From: Dama dama
Taxonomy: Eukaryota; Chordata; Mammalia; Artiodactyla; Cervidae
DNA length: 64,000 bases
Direction: 5' to 3'
NCBI RefSeq assembly: GCF_033118175.1
Contig: NC_083711.1
Coordinates: forward strand, 40,744,001-40,808,000
Below the pieces are notes generated by a model, which saw only the letters and a program-made list of their open reading frames with translations, searched no databases and was not told the DNA's origin. Positions 12,030 to 25,254 of this stretch are shown here, piece after piece. The number at the start of each line of letters is the position of its first letter. The stretch's first letter is position 1. The position numbers were made by a program, and so were the translations under genes.

Positions 12030-12420
12030 TATTTGTTCAGCTATTTTTTTTAAACAAATATCTGTTGAGGTCCTACCCTTAGGGAGCCTGTGTTTTAGGC
12101 AGTGTTGATGCAGCAGTGAAAAATATGTTGTTTTTTGTCAACATGTTAGTAGATGGAGACAGAGATAAATGAATAAAAATGTATATACATATCAAATGAG
12201 ATTACCTGCAAAGAAAATTGAAAAGTAAGGTAACAAAATAGAGACTGAGAGGATGGGCAAGGAATGGTAATGTTAAGTACTGTGGTCAGGGCAGACCTTG
12301 TTAACGATGACATCTGAATCATGATCTAAACATGCTAAAGTTTATTCAGAAATAAGAGAAGTACATTTCAGGCAGAGAGAACAGTAAGTGCCAAGGCCCT
12401 GGGACAGGAGGAACCAACTA
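12030..12420 (+). repeat. Probable L2-type ancient LINE remnant
   Basis: Motifs in order resemble a common old mammalian repeat: an aaatatctgttgagg-type segment, a 'gcagtgttgatgcagcag' stretch, 'ggtcagggcagaccttgt', and 'caggcagagagaacagtaag' followed by 'tgccaaggccctggg'. Highly diverged; the L2 assignment is from memory. Confidence 0.45.
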
Positions 12421-13377
12421 CTTTTGTTAGTTTTCTTGTCAAATGAAAATATACTGTTCCATAATGTCTAGGATCCGTGGAGTAATGGTTAGTTTGCATA
12501 GGTTTCTGCAAGCAGCATGATGCAGTAAGAACAATTGAAGTATGTGGCTTTTAAGAAAAAGGAAGCTTCTGTTTTTCCATAAAATAATAGTTTTTTTAAC
12601 AGTTCTGAAAATGAGGTAGAACTTTGTGTTACAGCATGGGGATAAATTTTTAATTTAATTTTTGCTATACTTGAACATAAATTATTTAGTGTTATGTAAC
12701 CCATAGTGATGTAATTTCATACTCTCAGCACTTCGTTCTATTTCAATTAACCTTGTGCATGATGGTCTTATTTTAAAAGTTTATAAGGAAAGAAATATAA
12801 TGGTAGAAATGCTTTCAAGTAGGAAAATATAATGAATAAATTTGAATAAGGGCAAAATATTATACCTTTGTTTAATTTTTACTTCCTTTTAAAGAATAAG
12901 AAAAATGGATAAACCTGTCATTATTTTGAATCTTTGTCAGTTCATGCCAACTCTAAAGCATGGGCATGTGGAACAATGCACCTGGAAAGTTCAATAGCTT
13001 TCCTGTGTACAAAAAAATGAGAAAACAAGAGGTCACTGTGCAATTAAGATTCTGAACACAGCTAGATTTAAGAGAATGCATGCTTTAGCAAGGAGGAATT
13101 TCAACATATCCACAAACTGATTCAAATTAATAGACATTTTCTGATGGTATTTGTTACATATCCCCCAGAATATTTTGCAGATTAGTAGCAAAAGTTTAAA
13201 ATGTTAGAGTTTGATTTGTCTTTGAACTTCTGTTTTCCCAAAATCTAATGGCTCATATTTATGTGTTATCAAAACTATTTCATTTTTAAGGGGGCATTTT
13301 CAGTTTGGGTAAAGTCCAGTACCTTTCAATGAAGGTCACTACCATTTATTGATGAATTGTTTCTGTAAACTTCTTTG
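12421..13377. other. AT-rich intergenic DNA
   Basis: No gene or recognised repeat. Confidence 0.45.
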
Positions 13378-13577
13378 TTGTTGTTTAGTCACTAAATCAT
13401 GTCTGACTCTTTGTGACCCCATGGACTGTATCCTGCCAGGCTCGTCTGTCCATGGGATTTCCCAGGCAAGAATACTGGAGTGGAATGTTATTTCCTTTTC
13501 CAGGGGATCTTCCTGACCCAGGGGTTGAACCTGCATTGGCAGCCAGATTCTTTACCACTGAGCCACTGGGGAAAACT
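13378..13577 (-). mobile_element. Bov-tA SINE
   Basis: Antisense copy beginning with a ttgttgttg tail tract and ending 'ccactgagccactggggaaa'. Part of the tRNA-like head is deleted (gttgaacctgcattggcag). Confidence 0.9.
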
Positions 13578-13924
13578 CTGTAAACTTCTTAGTTATAGGC
13601 TAATATTCTTAGTAGATTATTGACAACTGACCAAGCTGAATAGCAGAGCAAATCCTTGACCCTCATGAAGTCTGAAAAGATCCAGTCAAGGATGTTTTAT
13701 GTGATGCAAAAATATATATATATATACATCTGTTAAACACTGTTAAGTAAAGTGTTCCCAGGATAGCCAACATAAGACTAAGTATTGCATCATACTCATT
13801 CCATACCTCTTCATTAAAAGGGAATAAGTGTGTTGATGAAGACCCACATTACTACCCAATGAGTGGAAATTCATTTGCTGTTTTAATCGAATTAGAGAGC
13901 GACATTTCACCCAAGGAAATACAT
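13578..13924. other. Intergenic DNA with a short (AT)n tract
   Basis: A (ta)n tract lies at about 13712-13726. The frame at 13743-13985 (minus) partly overlaps BovB and is not a gene. Confidence 0.5.
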
Positions 13925-14190
13925 TGGAGGAACTGATGCTGAAGCTGAAGCTCCAATACTTTGGCCACCTGATGCAAAGAGCCAACTCATTAGAAAAAAA
14001 CCCTGATGCTAGGAAAGATTGAAGGCAGGAGGAAAAGAGGACAACAGAGGATGAAATGGTTGGATGGCATCACTGATGCAATGGACATACGTTTGAGCAA
14101 GCTCCAGGAGATGGTGAAGGACAGGGAAGCCTGGCATGCTGCAGTCCAAAGGGTCTCAAAGAGTTGGACATGAGTGAACGACTGAACAAG
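13925..14190 (+). mobile_element. BovB 3'-end fragment
   Basis: Sense BovB 3' end: 'gatgctgaagctgaagctcc', 'actttggccacctgatgcaa', 'gatgaaatggttggatggca', then the ending 'gagtgaacgactgaacaag'. It corresponds to the ORF2 C-terminus and 3' UTR. Confidence 0.88.
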
Positions 14191-14471
14191 AACATAACAG
14201 GACAGGATGCAAGCACAGCAGAGCAGGAAAGCACACAGATTTTATGGGTAGTATCCATGTTAGAGAGACGGGTGCATCCTCGGGTTGTTAGCAGCAGGCA
14301 TTTTGCAATTTATCAACAGAAGCAAACTCCCCCCAAAACATTGCTAAAAGCTTGATGCTTGAAGCAAAACTTGGCCAACTAGATTAGCCAAATCTGAGAC
14401 AAAGCCAAATCTCCAAGGACTAAGAAGACCTCTGATTTTAAAAATTGATTAATTGATTGATTTTAGCAGAT

Positions 14472-14753
14472 GTAATGGAGAAGGCAATGGCAACCCACTC
14501 CATTACTCTTGCCTGGAAAATCCCATGGACGGAGGACCCTGGTGGGCTGCAGTCCATGGGGTCACCAAGAGTCGGACACGACTGAGCAACTTCACTTTCA
14601 CTTTTCACTTTCATGCATTGGAGAAGGAAATGGCAACCGACTCCAATGTTCTTGCCTGGAGAATCCCAGGGACAGGGGAGCCTGGTGGGCTGCAGTCTAT
14701 GGGGTCTCACAGAGTCGGACACGACTGAAACGACTTAGCAGCAGTAGCAGCAG
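14472..14753 (+). mobile_element. Bov-A2 SINE (dimer)
   Basis: Two Bov-A monomers in tandem (14478- and 14619-, each starting ggagaaggnaatggcaacc) joined by a ttcactttcacttttcactt linker. The end is an agcagcag tail at 14738-14752. Well preserved. Confidence 0.93.
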
Positions 14754-15465
14754 AAGATGTAAAGAGGAACAACATAGTATGGAATGGAAAATCTGCCCAA
14801 ACTGGAAGCAAAAAGCCAGAGTGAATCTTAAAATAACAAGTATAGTTACAATATCTTTAGAAGGAACCAGAAGTTGATGTCAGACATCTAGTATTTGCAG
14901 TGGTGTATTTTCTCATTTAAGTAGGGGTATATATGTTCCTTACTCAGGAAATTTGATAGCATCCTAAGTAAAAGTCCTCCTTCAGATATTGTTATGCATA
15001 GGAATTTAGGCTATGTGCATCCACAATCATTTCCTTGGGTCCTAAAGAAGGTTAATGTAAACATAGATTACTCTTTAAATATTTATATCTCAGCAAAGGC
15101 TTAATCATGTGTGTAGTTTCTATTTAAATCAGGCTATAAAGAACTTTTCCCTATCAGTCATAATTATTTGGAGAATAAATAAGCATAAGGAACAAAACTG
15201 TAAAATTTTATTTCTACCTCTTACCTCATAACTAATTTATAGAATATTTTCATTCATTCAATGTTCATTTATGTATTAATTCTGTAAATATATGAGTCAC
15301 TTTATTAAATTCTTCATAACATATGGAAATATATGAAACAGAATGTGCCAGGATATTATAATTTATGAATATCATAAATATAAAAAATTCTTATGAAGAA
15401 ATTTTTGTTAGCTGATATTTCTAAATATAAAACTATACATAAACAGAAAATAAGGAATAGGTGTA
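14754..15465. other. AT-rich intergenic DNA
   Basis: No feature recognised. Confidence 0.45.
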
Positions 15466-15593
15466 GGGAATTCCCTGGTTGTTCAGTGGTTAGGATTCTG
15501 AACTTCTACTACAGGGGGTATGGGCTAGATCCCTGACTGGGGAACTAAGATCTCGTATGCTGCACAATTCGGCAAAGAGAAAAAAAAACAACA
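15466..15593 (+). mobile_element. CHR-type tRNA SINE
   Basis: Starts 'gggaattccctggttgttca', has 'ctagatccctgactgggga' and ends in a poly(A) tail. This is the cetartiodactyl CHR family (tRNA-Glu derived, no Bov-A body), older than Bov-tA. Confidence 0.85.
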
Positions 15594-15892
15594 AAGGAAG
15601 AGAAATACATGTAGTTACAGTATGGTCAAATAAGAGGAAGTGTGAACATTAAAATCAGGAACTCATGATTGTAAATTTATGATTTACCATTTGATAAGCA
15701 TCTATCTAGTTACCATGAATAATTTGGTTTATTTCTACTAAGAATTATTGCTAATTATTACAAATTAGTCTGGAGCTCAGTACTTAGATCTATACAGTGA
15801 GCCTAATACCTCCTCACAATACTCTCAAAGGGTTAAATGAACTAAGGGAGGAATATGTTCACCAGAGCTCCTGGTAATTATCAAGGATTGTG
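15594..15892. other. Intergenic DNA
   Basis: No feature recognised. Confidence 0.4.
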
Positions 15893-16107
15893 TGTGTGCC
15901 TGTGTGTTCAGCCGTGTCTGACTGCAACCCCATGGACTGTAGTCCACCAGGTTCCTCTGTCCATGGAATTCTCTAGGCTAGAATACTGGATTGGGTAGCC
16001 ATTTCCTACTCCAGGGGATCTTTCCAACCCGGGGATCAAACTCATGTCTCTTGCATCTCCTACACAGGCAGGCAGATTCTTTACCACTGCACCACCTTGA
16101 AACACCT
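15893..16107 (-). mobile_element. Bov-tA SINE
   Basis: Antisense copy with a small insertion in the head (tgcatctcctacacaggcag); tail side at gtgtgtgcctgtgtgttcag. Confidence 0.9.
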
Positions 16108-16867
16108 AAATATCAAGGGTTAGTACTTATATTAATAAAAGAACATAGAAAAAAGTCTCAATGATTTAAGGTTTGTTGCAACTACACCTTTTCATTGGTT
16201 CTTAGACTCTGATGAAAAATATTCCTATAATACTTGCCTCAACATGAGGTTTAAAATTAAAATGCTATTGATAATTATGAAAATAAAAATAGCAGTTGTA
16301 TTGACAGAACATTGACTTTTCCAGCCCCTGCACTGTGTTATATCAAGTAACACAGTTTGTGCCTGTGTTGGTGCAACGCAGCACTGAAAAGATGACACTG
16401 TCTTTGGAGTTTTATAGACAAGGAAACAGATGTCCAGATAGACCCATGCACTTGCCCCAAATTTTGAATCTAATAAATGACACAGTCAGGAGACATAAAA
16501 ATAAAAGAAATACTTGCATATAATATACTATTTAGCATTGTAAATAAACATTGTGTAAATATGACCTTCTTAATTTGGTCATAACATATTCTTGTTAATA
16601 AGGAATTGGTTTGTAATAAAAATAAAATGTGAAACATTAGAAACTAAATTATATACATGCAAATGCATGACTATATATATTTGTATAGATACAATAAGAT
16701 TTTCTGTCAAACGCATATCTTATGGGCAACCATTTAGGTCATTGTAAATAAATGATTTCATATAATAAAGTTACCCTTTTTATTATTTCTATCTGTGGGG
16801 TGTAAAATTTTTACAGATCAAACATATGGGAAGATGGTTTAACATTGTCCATCTCCTTACCCACTCT
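16108..16867. other. AT-rich intergenic DNA with MIR-like trace
   Basis: About 16400-16480 resembles a MIR core in sense (tagacaaggaaacagatgtc ... gcacttgcccc). The rest is featureless AT-rich sequence. Confidence 0.35.
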
Positions 16868-16994
16868 ACTGTGTGTGTTAGCCGCTCAGTCGTGTCCGAC
16901 TCTGCGACCCCGTGGACTGCAGCCCACCAGGCTCCTCTGTCCAAGGGATTCTCCAGGCAAGAGTCCCGGAGTGGGTTGCCATTTCCCACTCATC
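16868..16994 (-). mobile_element. Bov-tA/Bov-A partial SINE
   Basis: Only the Bov-A body is present (gtcgtgtccgactctgcgac to gtgggttgccatttcccac). The tRNA-like head is missing, i.e. 5'-truncated. Confidence 0.88.
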
Positions 16995-18182
16995 TACCCC
17001 ATGGCTAGTAACGTAACTTACCTTTTAGAAAGTAATTTTAAAGACAAGAATACGAAATACTCAGTGGTTTGAACTGTATATTTGCATTGCATTTCAGAAC
17101 TATAACTTATTTTTAAATGTTTAATAAAAAAGGTCAATATCAAATATAAAAATAAAAACAAAATGGGGTACAACTTTTTCTGGAAGCATAAGCTAAATTT
17201 AAGTACTGCTTTTTTTTTTAATCAGCTGTTACTAGTTAAAGTTATAAATATGGAAACAGAATGATAGTTCCCCTGCTCTGTCACAAGCGAAATATGAAGA
17301 CTATGAATTAATAAAACATAATAATAATAGGCAAATTCTACTGTCTCAGTAATAGAAATCTGCTGAAAGGATTCAGAGAATAATGAGGATATCAGAAATT
17401 CTAAAACATGAAATTATGAAGGGCAGGCATAAATCAACAAAGAGGAAATCATTTTCCAGTAAGAGAATCTGAACAAAGATAGAACAATTGCCTTGGTTGT
17501 TATCAACATCACTCCAGAAAAATTATGCAATTTATAATACTTTCTAAAAACACTTGGTGAGGTCTGATAGGAAAAGCATTGTTTTAGGAAATCAGTGGTT
17601 CAGAAATCAGAAGAAATGGAATATAGATATAAAATATTTACATGGAACTAGTGATAAAGAGACTTTGACCACAGAATCTACACTCTTCAGAACAACTGAA
17701 TGGATTCCAAATTGTGTTCATCCTTTCAGGGAAGTATAGCTACAGATGAGTCTAGCAACGACTGAACAACACAAACTATATATTGAAGAGATGTTTTAAA
17801 GTAGATATGTAGTTACAATTAAGAACATAAAATTTGCATCTGAGCTGATTTAAAAAAACTGAGATCATTTTGAAAGGAAACGAGATTGCATTTGAAGCAA
17901 TTGTTTGATCTGATGAATGTTGTGTGTGTTATGAGCCAGCTGTCTTTTTCAGTACCTTGTATATGTTCCTTTAATCCTCATGGCAACTCTGCAGGTAGGT
18001 AGTATATAATGATCCTTCTGTTAAACAGGAGTAATATGAGATACAGCCAATTATGTATCTTGTTCAAAATCCTAAAACTCATGGGTGGGGCCCTGTGACA
18101 TGAATATTACACAGTGCACTCTATAAGCAATTGCCTAATAAAGTTATTACTCTATCCTTATTGTCATTACTATCATGTGCTG
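16995..18182. other. Intergenic DNA with MIR remnant
   Basis: 17925-18085 resembles a sense MIR (cctttaatcctcatggcaac ... ctgttaaacaggagtaat). No gene. A plus-strand frame at 17554-17739 is chance. Confidence 0.4.
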
Positions 18183-20418
18183 CGCAGTACTTAGTTTATC
18201 AGTCTTGTCTGAGTCTTTGCGATCCCTGGACCACAGCACTCCAGGCTTCCAGTCCCCCACAATTCCCCAGAGTTTGCTCAGACTCATGTCCATTGAGTCA
18301 GTGATGTCATCCAACCATCTCATCCTCTGTCATCCCCTTCTCCTCCTGCCATCAATCTCCCCAGCATCGGGTTCTTTTCCAATTACTTGGCTCTTCACGT
18401 CAGGTGTTCGAGGTCTTGGAGCTTCAATTTCAGCATCAGTCCTTCCAGTGAATATTCAGGGTTGATTCCCTTTAGGATTGAGGTTTGATCTCCTTGCATT
18501 CAAGGGACTGTCAAGAGTCTTCTCCAACACCACAGTTCAAAATCATCAGTTCTTCGGTGCTCAGCCTTCTTTAGGGTTCCAACTCTCACATCTGTGCATG
18601 ACTACTAGAAAAACCATAACTTTGATCATACCAACCTTTGTTGACAAAGTGATGTCCCTGCTTTTTAATACACTGTCTAGGTTGGTCATAGCTTTTCTTC
18701 CAAGGAGCAAGCATCTTTCAATTTCATGGTTCCACTCACTATCCATAATGATTATGGAGCCCAAGATAATAAAGTCTGTCACCGTTTCCATTGTTTCCCC
18801 AGTATTTGCCATGAAATGCTGGGACCAGATGCCATGATCTTCGTTTTTTGAATCTGGGGTTTTAAGCCAGCTTTTTCACTCTCCTCTTTCAATTTCACCA
18901 AAAGGCTCTTCAGTTCCTCTTAGCTTTCTGCCATAAGGGTGGTGTCAACTGCATATCTGAGGTTATTGGTATTTCTCCATGCAATCTTGATTCCAGCTTG
19001 TGTTTCATCCAGCTTGGCTTTTCACATGATGTACTCTTCATATAAGTTAAATAAGCAGGGTGACAATATACAGTCTTGATGTAATCCTTTCCCAATTTTG
19101 AACAAGTCTGTTGTTCCATGTCTGGTTCTAATTGGTGCTTCATGACCTGCATACAGATTTCTCAGGAGACAAGTAAGGTGATCTAGTATTCCCATCTCTT
19201 GGAGAATTTTCCAGTTTGTTGTGATCCATACAGTCAAATGCTTTAGCATAGTTGATGAAGCAGAAGTAGTTGTTTTTCTGGAATTCTCTTTTTTTTTTTC
19301 CTGCTTTGTCTATGATGCAATGGATGTTGGCAACTCGATCTCTGGTTCCTCTGCCTTTTCTAAATCTAGCTTCTACATCTGGAAGTTCTCAGTTAACCTA
19401 CTACTGAAGGATTTTGAGCTTTAAGGATTTTGAGCATTACCTGGCTAGCATGTGAGATAAGTGCAATTGTGCATAGTTTCAACATTCTTTGGCATTACCT
19501 GTCTTTGAAATTGGAAGGAAAATTAATTTTTTCCAATCCTGGACCCACTGCTGAGTTTTCCAAATTTGCTGACATATTGAGTACATACTTTAAAAGCATC
19601 ATCTTTTCTAATTAGAAATGGCTTTTCTGGGACTCCATCACCTCCACAACTTTGTTTGTAATAATGCTTCCTAAGTTCCACTTGACTTCACACTCCAGGA
19701 TGTCTAGCTCAAATCTAGGTTAGTGACCACACAACTGTGGTTATCCAGATCATTAAGACCTTTTTTTTTTTTTTTTCTTGTACAATACTTCTGTGTATTC
19801 TTATGAGCTCTTCTTAACATCTGCTTCTTTTAGGTCGTTGCCATTTCTGTCCTTTATTGAGCCCATCTTTACATGAAACGTTCCCTTGGTATCTCTAATT
19901 TTCTTAAAGAGATCTCTAGTCTTTCCCATTCTATTGTTTTCTTCTATTTCTTTACGTTGTTCACTTAGGAAGGCTTTCTTATCTCTCCTTGCTATTCTTT
20001 GGAACTCTGCAGTTGAGTACATATCTTTCCCTTTCTCCTTTGCCTTTCACTTCTCTTCTTTTCTCAGCTATTTGTAAGGCCTCCTCAGACAACCTTTTTG
20101 CCTTCTGACATTTCTTTTTCTTTGGGATGATTTTGGTCACTGCCTCCTGTACAATGTTACAAAACTCCATCCATATTTCTTCAGGCATCTGTCTATCAGA
20201 TCTAATCCCTTGAATCTATCTTTCACTTCCACTGTATAATCATAGGGGATTTGATTCAGATTATACCTGAATGGCCTAGTGATTTTCCCTACTTTCTTCA
20301 AATTTAAGTCTGAATTTTGCAATAAGGAGCTCATGATCTGAGCCACAGTCAGCTCTTGGTTTTATTTTTGTGGACTGTAAAGATCTTCTCCATCTTCAGC
20401 TGCAAAGAATATAATCTG
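18183..20418 (-). mobile_element. BovB (RTE) LINE, 2.2-kb antisense fragment
   Basis: The largest BovB piece in the window. On the minus strand, from 20.4 kb downward, it encodes in broken frames the segment downstream of the endonuclease (RPFRYNLNQIPYDYTVEV near 20.25 kb), then RMGKTRDLFKKIRDTKGTF near 19.9 kb. RT sequence follows, with DHLTCLLRNLYAGHEA and LHQDCILSPCLFNLYEEYIM near 19.05-19.2 kb, then the C-terminal part and 3' end at 18.2 kb. Multiple frameshifts and stops; the 5' endonuclease region is missing. BovB is the RTE family believed to have entered ruminants by horizontal transfer. Confidence 0.92.
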
Positions 20419-20984
20419 TTGAGTGCTATATAGTTACTACTTTTCCATCCAGATATGTGTTTGGTTTTTTATAGAAACATTTCAGCTGAATGGGATAATT
20501 AATATTATTCTTACTTTATTGAATGAGGACAGTTAAGTAACATGCCTCAGATAGGAAACAGCAGAGTCAGAGCAGGAAACATGAGTTCATGATTCCCCAG
20601 TCTGAGACGATTTACACAGTTCAGATACTCGTGTCATTTCAGTGAAACTACTCACTATAAAGATCCCACTAAATCTCTCTCTCACATACACACAGACACA
20701 CATACATACACCTTGAGAAATTGAAAATGAAAATAAATTAAAATAACTGTTTAGCATGTGATATGTAATGAGTTACAGATTATGTTACATATTATGCATA
20801 ATTCTGTGGACATAAAAGCTATGGCTAAAATTTACCATATTATCTCTTTACGAAAATGAGTCAGAGAACACTTTGGTGTCTTAAAATAATGTTAAAAATG
20901 AAACAAACAAAGCTAATAAACATGCTGTCTGGATCTTTCAGGTCATTATGACCCACTGGATTCACATGAGCTCAGTCAGTTCAG
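20419..20984. other. Intergenic DNA
   Basis: A short MIR-like patch may lie at 20500-20590. Nothing else recognised. Confidence 0.4.
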
Positions 20985-22130
20985 TTCAGTCGCTCAGTAG
21001 TGTCTGACTCTTTGCAACCACATGGACTGAAGCACGTCAGGCCTCCCTGTCCATCACCAACTCCCAGAGCTTACTCAAACTCATGTCCATTGAGTCGGTG
21101 ATGCCATCCAACCATCTCATCCTCTCTCATCCCCTTCTCCTCCTGCCTTCAACCTTTCCCAGCATCAGGGTCTTTTCCAAGGAGTCAGTTCTTCGCATCA
21201 AGTGGCCAAAGTACTGGAGTTTCAGCTTCAACATCAGTCCTTCCAATGAACATTCAGGATTCATTTCCTTTAGGATGGACTGGTTGGATCCCTTTGCAGT
21301 CCAAGGGACTCTCAAGGGTCTTCTCCAACACCACAGTTCAGAAGCATCAATTCTTGGGTGCTCAGCTTTCTTTATAGTACAACTCTCACATCCATCCATG
21401 ACTACTGGAAAAACCATAGCCTTGACTAGACGGACCTTTGTTGGCAAAGTAATGTTTCTGCTTTTTAATATGCTGTCTAGGTTGGTCAGAACTCTTCTTC
21501 CAAAGAGTAACCATATTTTAATTTCATGGCTGCAGTCACTATCTGCAGTGATTTTAGAGCCCCCGAGATAAAGTCTGCCACTGTTTCCATTGTTTCTCCA
21601 TCTATTTGCCATGAAGTGATGGGACCGTGATCTTTGTTTTCAAAGCTATGATCTTTGTTTTCTGAATGTTGAGCTTTAAGCCAACTTTTTCCCTCTCCTC
21701 TTTCACTTTCATCAAGAGGCTTTTTAGTTCCTCTTCACTTTCTGCCATAAGGGTGGTGTCATTTGCATATCTGAGGTTATTGATATTTCTCCCGGCAGTC
21801 TTGATTCCAGCTTTTGCTTCATCCAGCGTTTCTCATGATGTACTCTGCATATAAGTTAAGTAAGCATGGTGACAACATTCAGCCTTGACGTACTCCTTTT
21901 CCTATTTGGAACCAGTCTGTTGTTCCACGCCCAGTGTTAATTATTGCTTCCAGACCTGCATACAATTTTCTCAAGAAGAAGGTCAGGTGGTCTGCTATTT
22001 GCATCTCTTTCAGAATTCTCCACAGTTCATTGTGATTCACACAGTCAAAGGGTTGTCTTAGTCAATAAAGCATAAATAGATGATTTTCTGGAACTCTCTT
22101 GCTTTTTCGATGATCCAGCAGATGTTGACT
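20985..22130 (-). mobile_element. BovB (RTE) LINE fragment
   Basis: Antisense BovB with the (tcagt)n 3' terminus at 20987-21000. The minus frame 21127-21612 reads the ORF2 C-terminus (CWRRPLRVPWTAKGSNQSIL, MLKLKLQYFGHLMRRTDSLE). Beyond it come RT segments in other frames, up to a truncated 5' end near 22130. Confidence 0.92.
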
Positions 22131-22419
22131 GTATTTTTTACCTTCCCAGGGCACTGTTAAGCGGTTTATATGGCAGAAAGAGGTAGCTGTCCACCTAGCA
22201 CGTGCCTGTCCCATCTTAGAGGAGAGTGGGCACAATCAGGTAACTGCCAGTTCAGGTACTAGGTTGTCGGCCTCTGAGGCTGGCTTGCTGTGACACTAAA
22301 GATGTTTATGCTTTAATATCCCTCACTTTCAAAGGTCTCTTCAAAGCTTTATATCTTATTTTGTATCAGTAATTTATTTAATGCTAAAAAAGGAACTCTA
22401 ACATTGTTTTGGAAAAAAA
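22131..22419. other. Intergenic DNA
   Basis: Unique-looking; no feature recognised. Confidence 0.4.
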
Positions 22420-22612
22420 AAACTCTGATGCTGGGATAAATTTAGTGCAGGAGGAGACGGGGATGACAGAGGATGAGATGGTTGGTTGGCATCACTGACT
22501 CAATGGACATGAATCTGAGCAGCTCTGGGAGTTGGTGATGGACAGGGAAGCCTGGTGTGCTGTAGTCCATGCGGTCGCAGAGTCAGACACAACTGAGTGA
22601 CTGCACAACGAC
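22420..22612 (+). mobile_element. BovB 3'-end fragment
   Basis: Sense BovB tail: 'aaaactctgatgctgggat', 'agaggatgagatggttggt', 'atcactgactcaatggacat', 'gcagagtcagacacaactga'. Diverged, noncoding. Confidence 0.88.
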
Positions 22613-23631
22613 AGCATCGCATAAGGGTCAGAATCCACAGAATTTGGAGATTGCAGCCTCCTCTCATATCTGGATATGGCAGCATGATACATGGCACATG
22701 ACTAATTCTCATCAGAAGATAAAGTATGAAGGCGGGTTTGCAATTTTGAGCTGGGCTTTGAAGAAGGGAGTTATGTTTCTACATGCTGTGCTTCTCCCTT
22801 CTGCCTGATGGATACTGATGCCCAGGGCATCCATCACCCTGAGTGATTCTATGGTGTAGAGATTCACCACTTCCCCTGACAGCAGGAACACCCATGTTGA
22901 ACTACTCCTTGAGCAAGAAATGAACTCCTGTACTTTTAAGTCTTTGGAATAGAGTTTATTTCTTATAGTAGCTAGTGTATAACAAACTAAAAAAGGCCAT
23001 GACTGCTTTAGTTGGGGCCAAAATTGCCAGCCCAAATTAAGGTGTATTCAATTTTATAAGCTATGGTTATCCCACATTGTACTTGAAACTCAAGTATTGA
23101 GAATTTTCATAAGAAATAAAGTTGTTTCTTAATTGTAAGATGTTCAGTTTTATGATGCAACTGCAGAACCCGGAAGGATCATCTTCTTTCTCTTCATAAT
23201 ATGGACAACATGGAAGAATTATTGTCTATAGTAAGGAGATTGGATACTTTTAATATAAAATAAGACACAGTAAGAAATAAGATACACATAAGAACCACAA
23301 AGATATGGTCAAATACGGCACTAAAAAATAAAAAGGAAAGAAAAAAAATCTTTCAGTATGTTGTATGCTACAAGGAAAGGGAAAAGTTCTTGGGAACCAA
23401 TAGATGCGAACTTGCAAATCAGTTTTAGCTCTCACAAGCCATGCATTCTTGGATGAGGTTCTTAATCACTGCACCCTATGTGTGGAATAATACACTCTTT
23501 TCCTTTGTTTTTGTTATTTTTGGCGGTGGTGGTGGTGCTGGTGTCATGTGTGTGAGACAGAGAGAGACCAGGGGATGGGGGGTTGAGAGATATCAAGTTA
23601 TGTGTTTACACAGTGCCAGGAATGTAGTTGC
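22613..23631. other. Intergenic DNA
   Basis: No repeat recognised with confidence. The minus frame 22712-23035 has no family match that I can see. 23519-23545 is a short ggtggt-rich stretch. Confidence 0.4.
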
Positions 23632-23905
23632 AGAGAAGGCGATGGCAGCCCACTCCAGGACTCTTGCCTGGAAAATCCCATGGACGGAGGAGCCTGGTAG
23701 GCTGCAGTCCATGGGGTCGCTAAGAGTCCGACACGACTGAACAAATTCACTTTCCCTTTTCACTTTCATGCATTAGAGAAGGAAATGACAACCCACTCCA
23801 GTGTTCTTGCCTGGAGAATCCCAGGGACGGGGAGCCTGGTGGGCTGCCGTCTATGGGGTCTCACAGAGTCGGACACGACTGACGCGACTTAGCAGCAGCA
23901 GCAGG
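23632..23905 (+). mobile_element. Bov-A2 SINE (dimer)
   Basis: Two Bov-A monomers (gagaaggcgatggcagccc at 23634; gagaaggaaatgacaaccc at 23776) with the actttcatgcatta linker and an agcagcagcag end. Confidence 0.93.
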
Positions 23906-24520
23906 AATGTAGTTGCCTTCAATCCAAGTCAGATAGCTTCCCCCTTAACTTCATAAAGAGTGTAAATGATGCCTAAATATATATTCAGATATTATGCCAC
24001 AATACAAATAAAATAAATGAAAAAATACAAATCATTAAAGTGACTTTTCTACAGAGAGAATGAAGATGGGGCTGTTAGTGTTTTCTGAGCCAGACAACAA
24101 ATAAAAGGACAGACTGATATACACTGGAGATACTTAAAGGATATATTCCCATGGGATCCAAAAATAGCAAGAGCTATGATAAAAGGATATACAATTCACA
24201 TAGGGTCACAGAAGAGGAAGTGATGAAGTGTGCTTTGTAAAAGTACAAGGAAGGAAGGAACTGCCCTGAATTAACCTGATGAAAAATGATGGCAAAGGCA
24301 TGCCATTCAGATGGCATAACATGTATGCCATTGAGGTGTGAAGGTGTCCAATGGGGCAAGGGAAGACCGAAAAGATCCATGAAACATGATCTCATGATCC
24401 ATGAGCAGGAAATAACTGGGCTTTTGATGAAAGGCTCTCCGGGAGTAATGTGGTGACTGCAGTAGAAGCAGGAGACTGTTGAAGGAGGTCAGGTAAGAGA
24501 CAGGTCCCGAGCAGGACCAA
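23906..24520. other. Intergenic DNA
   Basis: No feature recognised. Confidence 0.4.
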
Positions 24521-24544
24521 AGGCACTAGATGTGGAGAGGATTT

Positions 24545-24840
24545 GGGTCCACAATGCTCACCGTTCCCTCCATCTGGAAAGCCCTTCCCCTTTCCCCCAC
24601 TGACCAAGCTCATACTCTTCCTGCAATTATTACTCAAAGACCACCTCCTTCAGGAAGCCTTCCTTGACCACATGGGCTGAGTAAGGGAGCCCTCATCTGG
24701 TCACCTGTCACATCTAGGCTGCCCACGTCACAGTACTTCTCCCACTGCATGGTAAATGTTAGATGGTTTGAGCTCATTTTCCCAGAGGAACATCTGCCAC
24801 AGTGTCTGACAGAGCGGAGGTAGAGATTGACTCAGATAGG
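24545..24840 (+). repeat. Probable L2 3'-end remnant
   Basis: 'accacctccttcaggaagcc' and 'ttccttgaccacatgg' followed by a 'cagtacttctcccactgc' stretch resemble the L2 3' portion in sense. Eroded. Confidence 0.5.
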
Positions 24841-25254
24841 AGACTTAGGAATAGGTGAAGCTTAATTTAAGAAGGAAAAAGAAAAAGAATGTGGGTTGAG
24901 AGCAATGGGGAGAAGGGATTCTCCAAGTGGAAAGCATGGGCCTGGAAAAGCCCAAGCTCAGGGAAGCCGGTTTTTGAGTTGAGTTTAATCATGAGGTGAG
25001 CGAGAGTGATGAACTAAAAGCCATTTGAAGAAACATATAGAGGTCCTATTGTTTGGAACTTTTAATTCTTGATTAGGAATCTAGATATTTATTCTCAAAC
25101 AAATAGGCAGCCTAAGATTGTTTTTAGAACATTAATGGCACAGACCTGGGCTTCTAAAATTCCTCTGGTGGTGATGGCTAGAATGGACTGCAGAGATGAC
25201 TCCGTGTCCTAGGGAATGTGGGTGGGAAAATGGAGCATTGATACTATTAAGGCG
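24841..25254. other. Intergenic DNA
   Basis: No feature recognised. Confidence 0.4.

Noticed and set aside
14438..14877. Several overlapping ~90-120 codon frames on both strands
   Set aside because: Shadows of a Bov-A2 SINE; the same peptides recur at every Bov-A2 copy.
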